This document shows positions 13,590-25,352 of a stretch of DNA of 64,000 nucleotides, one piece after another. A program made the translations under genes and the position numbers. The notes under the pieces were generated by a model. It saw only the letters and a list, made by a program, of their open reading frames with translations. It ran no database searches and had not been told where the DNA came from. Numbering within the stretch: position 1 is the stretch's first letter; the number at the start of each line of letters is the position of its first letter. Location: the NCBI GenBank assembly GCA_005281725.1, contig SSBO01000012.1, positions 15,959,048-16,023,047 of the forward strand. Direction: 5' to 3'. Origin of the DNA: Wuchereria bancrofti (lineage: Eukaryota; Nematoda; Chromadorea; Rhabditida; Onchocercidae).

Positions 13590-16139
13590 TTAGTATGAGA
13601 TTGCCATATCATTGTATATTTGATGCTGGAAATTCATTGCCAAATCGATAAGATTTCCTTTTGTGGCATTGCAAGTCGGATTTTCTCCTCTGTAGTGATC
13701 TAATGGAAGTAGGCGGAAATCCTTCCTTGCCCTGCTATTAAGCATTCTCAGTGGAACGGCAATGACGATGACAGCAGCAATCTGAGTTGTAAAACATTCC
13801 TGCAAATTAAATACACAGAGAGTAAGAATGGAACGAAGGAAGGTGTGGTGTAATAAAGGGGCAACGACCTTTCTTTCACTTCAACTCAGCAAGCTATTCA
13901 AATCTCTTTTTATTGGAAAATTGAGGGACCGTCACGCATAACCTTAACTTATCCCTCATTTGCATAGCTTTGCTGTCAAAATATTGTCCTTCCTCAAACT
14001 TTTATGATACAAAACTCTTGAAATTTCAAAAGATTTCCCGAAATGAAACACCTGAAGATAAATTTGTTGTTATTTTATCGGTCTTCCATTATTATGGATC
14101 CAAGTTGTGTGGACAACATTCTATGTATCTGGTATATACTTTTGCGCTTATTACGCAACCTTTCTGGTCATCTCTGTTGATAGGCATTGTGTGACATCTA
14201 CATAATGTTACTTTCTCATTCCAAGAAGTAATTCAAGGAGTATTTTCTTCTTTTATTTTTTTATGTTTTCTTGTTATTCAGGTCGTTAATATTCCAGACT
14301 CAGCATCTCAGACTACTTCCATTTGAATAAATTCTGTTTGTTAGGTACCACATCCCTTTTAACACATTCAAGCAGATTATCTGTTTGCAGAACCCGTCTA
14401 TACGGACTTAATAGCTGTTGATAATGGTATCTAATGTTAGGTATTTTTTACGTTTATATTAAAATGCAAATAAAGGCGTAACCGACCGAGGAATGGAAAT
14501 GATCATACAGGTTATGAAAGTTAGTCCACCTGTAGTATCATACAGGTTATGAAAGTTAATCCACCTGTACAATGGGGATGAAGATTTGATGCCGGAAAAT
14601 GGTGGTAGATCTAGCATTAACGATATCAGTGTCCCTTGTGACATCTTCCCCATAATTAACATTCAGTGTCACAATACTGCAAGAAGCATACGGTAGTAAA
14701 TGGGTTTTCATTAGTTTCCAATGAGAGTTCGCCTACAATAAGTACGAGCAAAGATTCACCCTAATTCACGTTCATTGTAAATTCACAACAGTAACAGCGG
14801 TGTTCTAATGAACGAACGTTTTAAGGGTTAAACAAAGGTGAAAATCAAGCAGAACGTTGCGGAATCTGTCTTCGTCTTCGACGGATCAGTTTTGCTTTTT
14901 CAGGTGTTGTTTTGCTTATTTTTTCTAACCCAGCAAGCAGTTCGTGAGATATGTGATCCAGAAACTGACCAAATACCCATCCTTCTTTTCCTGGCCCGCC
15001 CTAAAAACGTCTTTATCTTGATGCCAAAGGATTGAATTTGTTCATTATTAATATTATTAAAACATGACACATAAGAGTTCTTCATGTCGAACACCACCTT
15101 CAAAATCGATAGCAAATTTTAAGTGTGCTTTAATTGCTAAGTACACTTACGTGGAATGTTTTATTCCCGAAGTAATACTTCGTGTTCATTTCAATCCCTT
15201 GCTTAGTATAAGTTAGTGTTTCATTATTGCCATACAATTTACCATTGAGAAGTAGTGCGCCGGCATTGCTCGTTTCAAAAGTTCCATTTCGTTCACTTAA
15301 AAACATTTAATTCATAAGGTTAGGCAACATAATTTCTCCTAATCTTTTTATTTATTGAAAGATTTCTTACTTTTTATTCAGTATTCTAACATGACTTTAT
15401 CTAAGATTTTCAGATGATACTGCAAAAATTTTTTTAACCAAACTGCAAATACGGAAGTTAGGTTATGTGCTTCGATGAAGTTCAAAAAAAAAAGAAATTA
15501 GCACACATGTTCAGAATTTAGCATATTCACTACGACTTCAGCAAAATCTCGTCAGGTTTCTCATTTAGTTTTGGTGGCTTTGCAGAGAATGTAGAAAAAA
15601 AAAAATTAAGATATAAGGGCTGAATAAATCTAACAGAAAAGTACGCCCAGAGATGCCACCATATCCTCCGATATCAATTCCTTGGCGAATGATTATCTCT
15701 TTCCGACCATCAGATCTATCGTTCAGAGTCACATTACCAAAGCGGATCGGGATTTTGTACTCAGCTGAAATATCACTCGTGATCAGTTATTTTCGTTAAT
15801 GATGAATTTCAGAGACTGAATACAAATGAAAACATGTTTGGTGGGCTCCAAGCATTTCCAAATTGATTTCGATTTTTGGAGACCAGCCGCTCACATATGT
15901 TTTAACAATCATTAAATCACGCAAAAAGGAAGAACAAAGTTCGATGTTCAACTGTTTTATAAAAAAGGAAAAGAGAAAACAAAGATTTACTTGAAATAGC
16001 TATTGTAAAACACTTGATGAGGAGAAGCGATTTGCATAACATCTGGCTTGAAACGCGAATTTGTTAGCTGAAGTGAGACAAGTTCACGTTGTCGCATATT
16101 TAATTTCGGTATATCACTATGCCAATTTTTACAAGCTGT
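13590..16139 (-). CDS. Unrecognised multi-exon gene; probable membrane or secreted glycoprotein
   Basis: Strong coding exons, with the exon chain only partly resolved: 16139-15991 (RQRELVSLQLTNSRF), 15889-15834 (GWSPKIEINLEML), 15764-15645 (EYKIPIRFGNVTL), a short one near 15592-15545, 15295-15151 (ending GNKTFH before GTAAGT), one or two between about 15110 and 14930 (EGGVRHEELL, then DGYLVSFWITYLTN), 14676-14565 (LNVNYGEDVTRDTD), and a terminal frame ending at a stop at 13590. Five N-X-S/T sequons (NVT, NGT, NET, NKT, NAT) and two hydrophobic stretches suggest a glycosylated extracellular part with one or two membrane passes. Not every junction closes in phase, and the 5' end is not found. 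I recognise no family. Coding status is well supported; the function is unknown. Confidence 0.6.
14502..14571. repeat. Tandem 35-bp duplication spanning a splice donor
   Basis: Copies at 14502-14536 and 14537-14571 are nearly identical and start ATCATACAGGTTATG. On the minus strand the exon ending at 14565 lies partly inside the upstream copy, so the exon end and donor (TACAG|GTGGA) are duplicated inside the intron. Either copy could in principle be used as the donor. Confidence 0.85.
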
Positions 16140-18135
16140 CTAGTCAATTTACAGTGGTTAGTACATCACGCTACTCCAGACTCGTACGTTTTACTCAAAA
16201 CTTTAAGCAAAGCGAAATTTTACCATATATATTTATTGACCAAAGGTATCCTATATAATTAAAACTTCCATTTTCTCAAAAATTCGAACCTTATCATTTA
16301 CATATGATATTCAAATGAAACATCACAGATCTCGAAAATAAGTAAAAATAACAATAGAAAGGGATGTAAATACAGCTTTTCCTCCACGGGAAAGGGAAGA
16401 CAGGACGATCTCATAAATTATACGTTCATTATTGATATTCCATTAAACACGTTTGTTGCATCGAGAATAATATTTTGGGATTGCCTACTCAAAGGTGATG
16501 TCGTGGCGAAATATTGTGAGTGTTGTCACTGTTATCGTCATTAACTCTTGAAATCACACATAACTTATTAAAAGTGACCATAACTTTAGCATACTTATAG
16601 TTTTGGGAATAATATTGTAACAAATAATATGATTCATCAGAAATTATATTAAACGAGGATTTCACATCCCACACTACTCACAATGCAGATCGGAGACATA
16701 AGAGTGACACAACAGATTCACTCTTTACTCCTTTACAACCATACAACTGTCTGGCGATTTCTGGGGAACTCACTGTATCTCATTAATGATCATTATATTA
16801 CCTTGTTTATACATCAAATTACTTTTAACCTTTCAGAGAGCAACAACCAATGACACATAGGTCACTGAAGGAGGACGCGGTTAAAAAACCTTCTGAAGAT
16901 CTCTGCCACCATATCTGATTGTTAGGAATTGCATAGTTTTCATGAAATGAGCCATTCTCAAGTTTTTTTTAAAATCTTTCACATGATATGCCATAAGTTC
17001 AGTTAAAAGTGCAGAATGAAAAATCGATCTGTTTGAGATTCTAAAGCCATTTAACCTTTGATTGAAATAAGAATAGCCACATAATATCTGGCATTCAGTT
17101 TCAAAGTTAACAAATTTGTGGCCTCAATGCAAACATTTAAAATCTTCAATCATCCAAACCGAATCTTTCTGTCGAACTGGCGTTCTTACAAACATGGTGT
17201 TCTTCCCGAATGTTTGACCTTCCGTTTGCAAATCGTTGATTTTAAGGCAAAGGGATAAGGAAATTTTGTATAGAAATTTTAATTCTTAAAACTTAATGGG
17301 ATAGGGATGCAGCACAACAGACACACCTGGAGCTATTAAATATTGCATCTATAAATTCCATATACATAGAATTGGGATATAATAATTCAACTTTATTCTT
17401 TGAAGTGCTGCATAGTCTTCCACATGGTTATATTTCACGCTTTTCAGTTAACATTCGGAAACTGTAATTCAAGTAGGTAATTAGGCAAAACAGTACACAC
17501 AATAATGAATTCGATAAGGCAAGCAAGAATTACAAAATAGAAATGATAATTCAAAAGATACAGTACAGCTAACACGCCATTTTTCAAAAAATATGGAGAA
17601 AAGAAAGTAGTGGACAGCTTTCAAAACGAAAATCACAAGGCCAATAATGATGAAACTGAAGCTTGAAGATCAAAATAAGTTGACTATACATCCCGCTAAG
17701 CAAGGGTCAAAAGAGCTAGCACTCGAAACAACGATCATAAATGAATAACTGGGAAAAATAGAACTTGAATAAAAGCAGTGAAACAAAATGATATGAATTC
17801 ATACGATTATAACGTACAGAATAAGCAAGCCTAATTCTATGTTTTCTAGTAAATTAAACATAAATTTATATTCGCCAATTTCAAATTTTAAGATCAAACG
17901 AGCTATTTCCTGTTTTAAAACATTGTTTTTTCTTTTTGAGCTCATTACGTCGTTCCGCTATTTGCAAATAAATAAGGAAATAAGGTAGTTTTACCTTATT
18001 TGGATAAATTATATGTTTAATGAATTCTATAAAGCTGTAAAGTATAAATAACTTAAGTGGAACCGTAGTGAGTCGAAGAGGAATTTCTGCTTTCTGTTGA
18101 GAGTCATCAAATTTTATTTCATCGAAAATGTGACT
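16140..18135. other. Gap between two minus-strand genes
   Basis: No gene is assigned. Short minus-strand frames near 16660-16590 (VKSSFNIISDESYY) and 16925-16870 (MVAEIFRRFFNRVLLQ) have coding-like composition. They could be 5' exons of the unrecognised gene that ends at 13590, but I could not join them in phase. Confidence 0.35.
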
Positions 18136-21100
18136 TTAATCATAATCCGCAGCTCCATTTTGCAAAAATTTGATCAACTCATTGGGAAGCATTTGGTGAT
18201 AGCCTGATCCGCCATTATCATTATCAGCAATACTAATATCACCATTAATCTGAGAATTACGGTAAAATATTCCAACTAAACCACAAGGACGAAGCAGAAT
18301 GGATTGTCCAGCGAGCTCTTTCAGTGTGGAAGGTTTAAATGTTGTAAGACTAAATAATGTTGGACAGGACGGCGAAGCTAGTTCAATTAATTTTGAACAA
18401 ATTTTCAATTGCAACTGGCAAACCTGAAATAAATTAATAATAATATAACTGAATCATTTGTCAAATTCCAATTCTTGTAACACAAACCCGACCAAAAGTC
18501 ATTAGAATGTCAAGCTTCGCGACTGTAGTGAAAAAAGCAACAAACTCCTAGCATAGCAGCTTTGTAAGCTGGCATCCTACGATCTTCAGCGATTTTCGTT
18601 ACTTGTTTATTGGTACCAGCGAAATTTTCATTATTTGGATACATTATTTGGCCATTCAGCGCATAACTTGACAGTGATACTTCATCGTTTTGCTTGATGC
18701 TATAAATTAAACTGTAACAGTCTCGAAATGAGATGAATTGGTAATACATTTTAAATAAGTTTCGGAAAAGAGTATACTTCTCAGTATCTTGTAAAAAGCT
18801 TTCAAATATGTAATATAATTATATTAGCTCATTTGATGGCGCAAGTTGTAAGAGAAAAAAGTTCCTTCAGAAACTTTTCTGATATTTTTCCATGGTATGA
18901 CACCTATTCGTCTGTCTGACCAATGCAAATTTTTCAGTAAGTTCTTATTACATTGCTAAGTAATTAACAAACTTAAAGTGATTTGAACTACATTACGACA
19001 GCAATCTTCTTAAGGGATTGCAACAAGATGGATTATATAAAAACAGCAATTCTTAACTTCTGAGCATGCCGATGACCACTTCGTGATGCGATATTATGTT
19101 GAACAATTTTTTAAGCAGCAAAACATACCTGAAATATAATAATTCATTATAAAGGTCATTAGTAATTCACAGCAATCTAAATGAAAAGTCCTGGAACGCA
19201 AACAGAAAAAAAAAACAAAAAAAGTGAAAAGAAAAAAAAAATGGGAAAGTTTTGGTCAAGAGAGACAAATAAAAATACACGAAAAAGCGTAGAAAAATCG
19301 AAGTTTTAGCACGTAAAATCTTTTTAAAAATAATATTTCGTGCAAATATTATTTCGGATACGCACTTCATCACTGTTCCTTCTGTCTGATTGATGATTCT
19401 TTTTCAAACAACATCAAATAACTTTTCACTTTTCATATACTCCGTTCCAGCTCAATATCTTATCGATAAAACGAGTAATTGGAAGTCTTCGTCCGGAGGA
19501 AACACCGCGATCGATACTCCGCCAAATAGCTTCTTTGTTGCAGAATTATCAGTTAAATGTGGTTAACAGTTTGCAAGGAAGCTGCGACATCTTTACTCAC
19601 TGCGCAGTACGCAATATTTTCGGAAGATTTGATGTTCAACGTTATTCCGAAATACACATAAATGGGTAACTAACCAGTGCCACTTGTTTAACGGAGTGAT
19701 AGGATGATAGATTTCGGAATTTAGGACGCATTAACCAGATAAATCTTCAATTTTTTTTTTTTTTTTTTGCGAAGACGTGATCTGTAAAGGCATTTGCCTA
19801 CGGATTTATAATTTAATAAAATAGTAGAATCCAAAGCTACAACTCTTGTAGAAGGGAATGTTTAAGAGACATAATCAGAATGTCAATTTTCGGATAGCAG
19901 TAGTATACCAAGCACATCTTCCCAAGAATACCTACCTCTACGGTCGTTCTTGAATTGCCAGCAATCAGACCGGGCCTAGCCCTAACAGTTTAGATTTCTT
20001 TAGTTTCTATTACTTGCATAATGCTCTCAATTCTTAAGTAGCTTTTGAAATGCATAAACATTCATTCTCTTGCTGGAATTCCAGCAAGAGATTTTAATTA
20101 GAATCTCTGGGATGATGAAATTTGTGATAAAAAGGAAATATCTGGTAAGGACTCAATTAATCATTGTTGAAAAAAAGGACTTGGAATAGTTGAGAACAAA
20201 TTTATGAACGCATGCGGAAGCAATTATGGAATGAGAAATGCTTGTTAACAAAATGGAAATGAATGTTTAAGAGAAGGATGAACTCGAATAAATCAACCTT
20301 TAGTTAACATTCCCTTAGCTACTTGTCTAGCACACTCTTCTCTTTCACTGTTCTTTTACGCTTCTAACAAGCGCCACTCTTGACATTTTCCATTAATAGC
20401 AACGTATGATGGTTCATACAAATAATATCAGTTAAATTCTCACTGATTATTCTCTTTTTTAATTTCGCAGTTTTACTGTTCATTGTGGTTTTTTTTTTTT
20501 CTTTTGATTTAGCCTATTTTATAAGAAGCAAGTAGCTTGTGCAAATTGCATTTCAGCAAAAATTATTATTGATGGTAAGTTGAATTTAAAAAGGAACTTA
20601 AAAAGATATTCTATTTGACGAAAATCTGACAAAAAAATATTTCGAAAATCAAAAATTAATATTAAAACAGAGAGAAACAGTTAATCTTCATTTCCAATCT
20701 TGAAGTATCTATGAAGTATGCGATATTTCTTTCAATGATGTCAGATGGAGCATGCAGAATACAGAAAGGTTGCATAATGATTAAACCATCAGTGGTGTAA
20801 TGTTAGTTTTGTCCAAGACTGACTGAAGTAAAACAGTTTGACAATATCCGCAATTAGTTTTGATGAGAAGCTCAGTAAGATACATCTAACTGTACACAAA
20901 CAGATAGCAACGGATGTGAGAGAAATGAATAATGAGGGAAAGAAGAGCTGACAGGTTGTTAAGCATAGTGCAATTGAGCGTTTGAATAATATTTCTGCCG
21001 ATACTTAGCAGCTACTTTCGTAAGATTCGATACACTAATTGGCACATTTGCATGTTTATGGAATTGAAGAAACAAGCGCTATTAAATCATTCTATATAAG

Positions 21101-22098
21101 AATAAAAAAGAAAGAGAAGAAAGCTGAAATGAAAAGAGAGAAATGACCTCATCGCTTACTTCCATTTGTCTTACAACACTCTTACGTTCCAAAAATATAG
21201 AAAGGTGACATTTACAGGATTTCTCCATAATTTTAATTAAGCATGTGATATGGGACTATGCATGGGAGACCTCAATTGATTCGTCAAGTCAATAAAAAGT
21301 ATAAGCCGTACACATTTTGGATTAATTTATTTTTACTATCTGCAGCTTTCATTTGTGGAAATGAACTTTAGGAATTAGGCGGGATTAATCTCGCAAAACG
21401 AGAAATAGTACTATACTGCAGATTTAGAAAATATGTGTATTTATTTCATCGAATATTTACTCGGGGCATAATAACTTATCAATTTAATGAATTTATTAAA
21501 ATAAGACGGATTTACTTCATTTTTAATGAATTTGTTTTTAGCATTCTGAAAAAGAGTTTTCTCTCTTTTTTTTTTTTTTTACTAACTGAAAACAAGAGGT
21601 AATAAAACAAAAAAAGTGGTTGAAAAAGTTGGTTTTAATCACTGGCCTATGGTCCCTGTTGCACATTCTTTTTAGTTTACAGTAAATATTGGCATAAGTG
21701 GTAGTGATACAGTGAACTCTATTGAGTATTTGAAATAAATGCAAAGAACGCTAAAGTAGGAACTGTTGAGATAGTTTCGTTCACAGATCTCCGCCTTCAA
21801 CGATGAAATCTTTAAGGACGACGTCAAGGCCACTGCTTCGAATGGAGAAATACATGGCCTAAAAGAGAACATTTTAGCATTTTCTTTGTATTAGTGCACT
21901 TGCTCTATAAGGTGAAGATTTGATTGGACAATGCCACTGATAAAATAAACGAAAAAGAAATGATGACAAAATAATTGCGCCTATGAAAACACGAGTGGAT
22001 GAATGAATAAGTTTTGTTAGAAGAAGCTGTCTCGTGCAGTTGCGAACTACAGACTGAACTTCAAATGAACTAACATCTTTGGATAAGACAGAATACAT
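18136..22098 (-). CDS. Probable ankyrin/SOCS-box protein, exon chain incomplete
   Basis: Four exons are supported in phase pairs. 22098-21991 starts with ATG (MYSVLSKDVSSFEV). 21858-21785 contains SGLDVVLKDFIVEGGDL, resembling the second helix of an ankyrin repeat. One ends at 18546, beginning about 18787 after an acceptor-like CAAG. 18423-18136 is terminal, with a stop. The terminal exon reads PSTLKELAGQSILL, then LPNELIKFLQ, spaced like a SOCS box (BC-box helix, then an LP-x-x-L element). If so, the product would be a substrate adaptor for an Elongin-Cullin ubiquitin ligase. A possible extra exon lies at 19981-19936. The poly(A) signal AATAAA (complement at 18113-18118) follows the stop. 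Whether the outer exon pair belongs to the same gene is inference. Confidence 0.4.
20066..20091. repeat. Perfect 26-bp palindrome
   Basis: TCTCTTGCTGGAA is followed immediately by its exact reverse complement. It lies in what would be an intron of the ankyrin/SOCS-like gene. No flanking repeats or open frames suggest a transposon end. Confidence 0.9.
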
Positions 22099-25000
22099 CC
22101 TTAAGATGCAATTTTTTTTGTTATTAAGCAAATACTTATTGGAGACAAATAAGCTTGCTAATCATTTATAGAAATTAATGAAGCACAATTCCTTTCATGC
22201 ATTCAAAAATGAAAAAACTTTTATCTGGGGTCTTTGCTTAATTATAATTGTTTAATGGAATAAACCGATCTATTGAACAAGCGATAGTCATCCAACATTT
22301 TCAAAAAAACAATAATCCGACAAGACTATATTTTATCAATTGGAAAAAAAGGGAAAAAATATCATTTTAGCGTTTTATAAAAAAAGCGAATATTAGAAAA
22401 GTGCACCTAACAATAACAGCTCAAACAGCATTGTTGGAAAGAATGAATGATCGATGGTCAAGCGGAATAGGACGTTGTGCTTCAAATATCCCTAACCAAA
22501 GGTATGTACTTGATCTTTCAAATAGTTCAAAACTTACAAGTGCATTTGTCTTGCAGTGAGACATAATCAAGCAGTTTAAATTAAATAAAACGATGTAGCT
22601 TATCGAATTTAAATGTGTGAAACAAAATGCTTAGTCGTACTCGATAATTATTTTGTATCCTTATATCTATGTGTGAGACATCAAGGACTGTAAATTAAAT
22701 ATCAATATTAGCTCAGTTGCTAGTTATCAAGTTCTATGTAAAGCTGTTATAACATTATCAATATCATATTATCAATATGAACCTTTTCCCCCAAAGTATG
22801 AATCTTAGGCAATGGATACTTCCTATTGTAAAAAGCGTTGTGAAGCATCCTACTGTAGGCGCAAATATCGGGAAAGCGCTAATAGATAAGCAGAGAAAGA
22901 AAATTTATAAAAATCAGCTGACGCATTCTTGAATACAGGAAATGATGGTTAAAGGCTTTTTCAGTCTAGCAATATCCTTCGTCAGCTTTTTCTGTAAAAA
23001 GGGATGATGGAGAAAGAACTTTAGATCTAAATTTGGTGTCACCAATTTAAACATACTCCACCTAATTTATAAAATTTTCCGAATCAATCCAAAGATAATT
23101 ATCTTTAATGTAACTTGTCTCGACAAAAAGTGCTCACTGAATTTTGTATGTAATTACTCAGCATTTGCATCATTATACAATTAACAATGAAATGTCTGAA
23201 GCGTTAAAATTACAAAAATTATAATCATTCATTTTCTTTTTTTAACAACTTTATTTCAAGAAATTCTTGCAACCTGATTTTAGAATATTGAAATGAACAA
23301 ACGAAATGAAATGGAAAACCCACGCTATTTCAATTGATGACAGTCTTTCTTAGAAAGCTTCAGGCATATCTGTTACAAAAACATGGAATAGATGTAGCAA
23401 ACATTCATGGAAGAAAAAGTATAATTTGGTATCAGATCAACCGGCTCGATTTCAATTCAGGAATTGTGTTTCAGTACAACAGCTTTCGCCACCACTGCTC
23501 GCTACTTATTCCTCCATTCGTGCCATACAACTTCAAACCCCTTTTTATTAGCAACAGATACCGCCATAAATCTCTCTCTCTGTCTCTCACAAATACAACT
23601 GCTTTATCCATTGTGAAATATCCAGAGACAATTTTTGTGAGATAAAGCAATCAATAGTGTTATCTCTACAAATTACTCCAAAATCCACATACTTTTGAAG
23701 GCATCCCTAGCATAAATATGTTACACTTGCGCCAAAAACATGCACTCGTAGAATATGTGGGCAAAATTTGTCTGCTTCATCTTACCTAGCGAAAATGGGT
23801 GACAAGAAAGGATGGAGAACATATTGCTGACTCTGGAAGATGTAATGATCTGAACCACGCACTAATTCGCTTAATCTGATGAAAATAAATCATGCAAAGC
23901 AACCGAGATTCCACACAAAAATAGATATTCACAAACATATCACCGTTCAATGAAATTCCAAGATAATCATAATTCTTGAAGAACGGAAAAAAGAAGCAAA
24001 GATGAGTCCGGAAAAGAGTAGTGTAAATAGCGCTTGTTTAGCGGACTAATCACAAAACACAAAGCTAAGTGATACATCCAACGCATCCTTCCACTAGAGT
24101 CAGTCACTAATTAAGCTCAGACTGATGTTCATAACCAACTGATAGTCCTCCAAAAAAAAACGTGGAGCAACCCCGAACACCGGTAGTTTGTTTGCAGCAA
24201 CCAAAATCCTAAGGTTTTCAAACAAAGAATACATTTTTAAGCATTTTGCTTCTACACGAAAGCAGTGGTGCAGTACGATACTTCATTCTGTCTGCTGAGG
24301 GATTCTTTGCTGCCAGTTGCCCTGCCTATTCTGTAGTCCTGGAGGGGGAAGAATTCTTTAGTTTTAGTACTGGATAAGAATTTCATATTTGGAGCTTAAA
24401 CTGCAGTTTTGTTAATAAAAACGCTTGACAAAGATAGAAAATAATTCAAATTTCATCTAAATTTCAATTGGAAAAACATTTCATATTAGTATCTTTTTCA
24501 ATGTCCCCATAATTTTAGTTCCAGTTGAACCGACTCCTTCACATAAGTAAACTTAATACTCTAGAGAGCATCGCTTTTGAAAAGTGGTTTTCCATTCAAA
24601 GAAGTGAGCTCAATCTTCGTAACTTTTTGGAATGTTCAAAACTTTAAAGGAAAAGAAACAATTTACTGAAGTATAGGAACCTCCGAATCGTCTCCAAAGT
24701 AATTCCCGAAATTAATTCATTTTATCTTGCAACCATAATCAAACATTGTTAATTATTTCATTTTAAAGGATATGTTGTTGAAATGCAATACATTTTATGT
24801 CTTAATTCAGTTTTCTTTCTCCGAAACAAGTCTTGAAAAAGAGAAATAATAGTTAACAAAAATTATTTTCATGGAAGTACACAGCTGTTGCAATGCAAAG
24901 AATAGAATGCAAACTGTATCAATGGTTGAACAAAAATATCTGACTAGACAATTCAAAACGTTCGTTTCTTCAAGCAGTAATGGTTGTCTGCATCTAACTT

Positions 25001-25352
25001 GCATTAAATCACCAACGACTCCACTAATTTTCTGAAAATTCTAGCACCTTGATACACTAATTTTTCCATGCAAGGCAAGAGAGAGCAAAGATAAGTGCAA
25101 CTGAAAGAAAGAAGCACTTCTTTGTACTTTCTTTATATTGCAGATCTAAATAACAATTGTTCTTCCACTGCTTTTCAAATCCCATTTTGGTATTCTCAAA
25201 ACTACTGCAGAAATAGCAGACGATAACAAACAATCAATTATAATTATCTTGCAGCAAAAATAAATGAGCAACAAAATGGAAATGATGTAATGTTTTTTAA
25301 ATATCATAATTTCCGTTTACCTATTTTAAAACATAGTTAGCACTTCGAGAGA
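22099..25352. other. Intergenic stretch without a recognised gene
   Basis: A 103-codon plus-strand open frame (23334-23645) is the longest here. It shows no family resemblance and no splice context. The rest is AT-rich with frequent stops. I assign nothing. Confidence 0.5.

Noticed and set aside
14838..15035. Plus-strand open frame of 65 codons ending ARPKNVFILMPKD.
   Set aside because: The opposite strand in another frame gives a better coding exon (DGYLVSFWITYLTN) that fits the minus-strand gene; this is its shadow.
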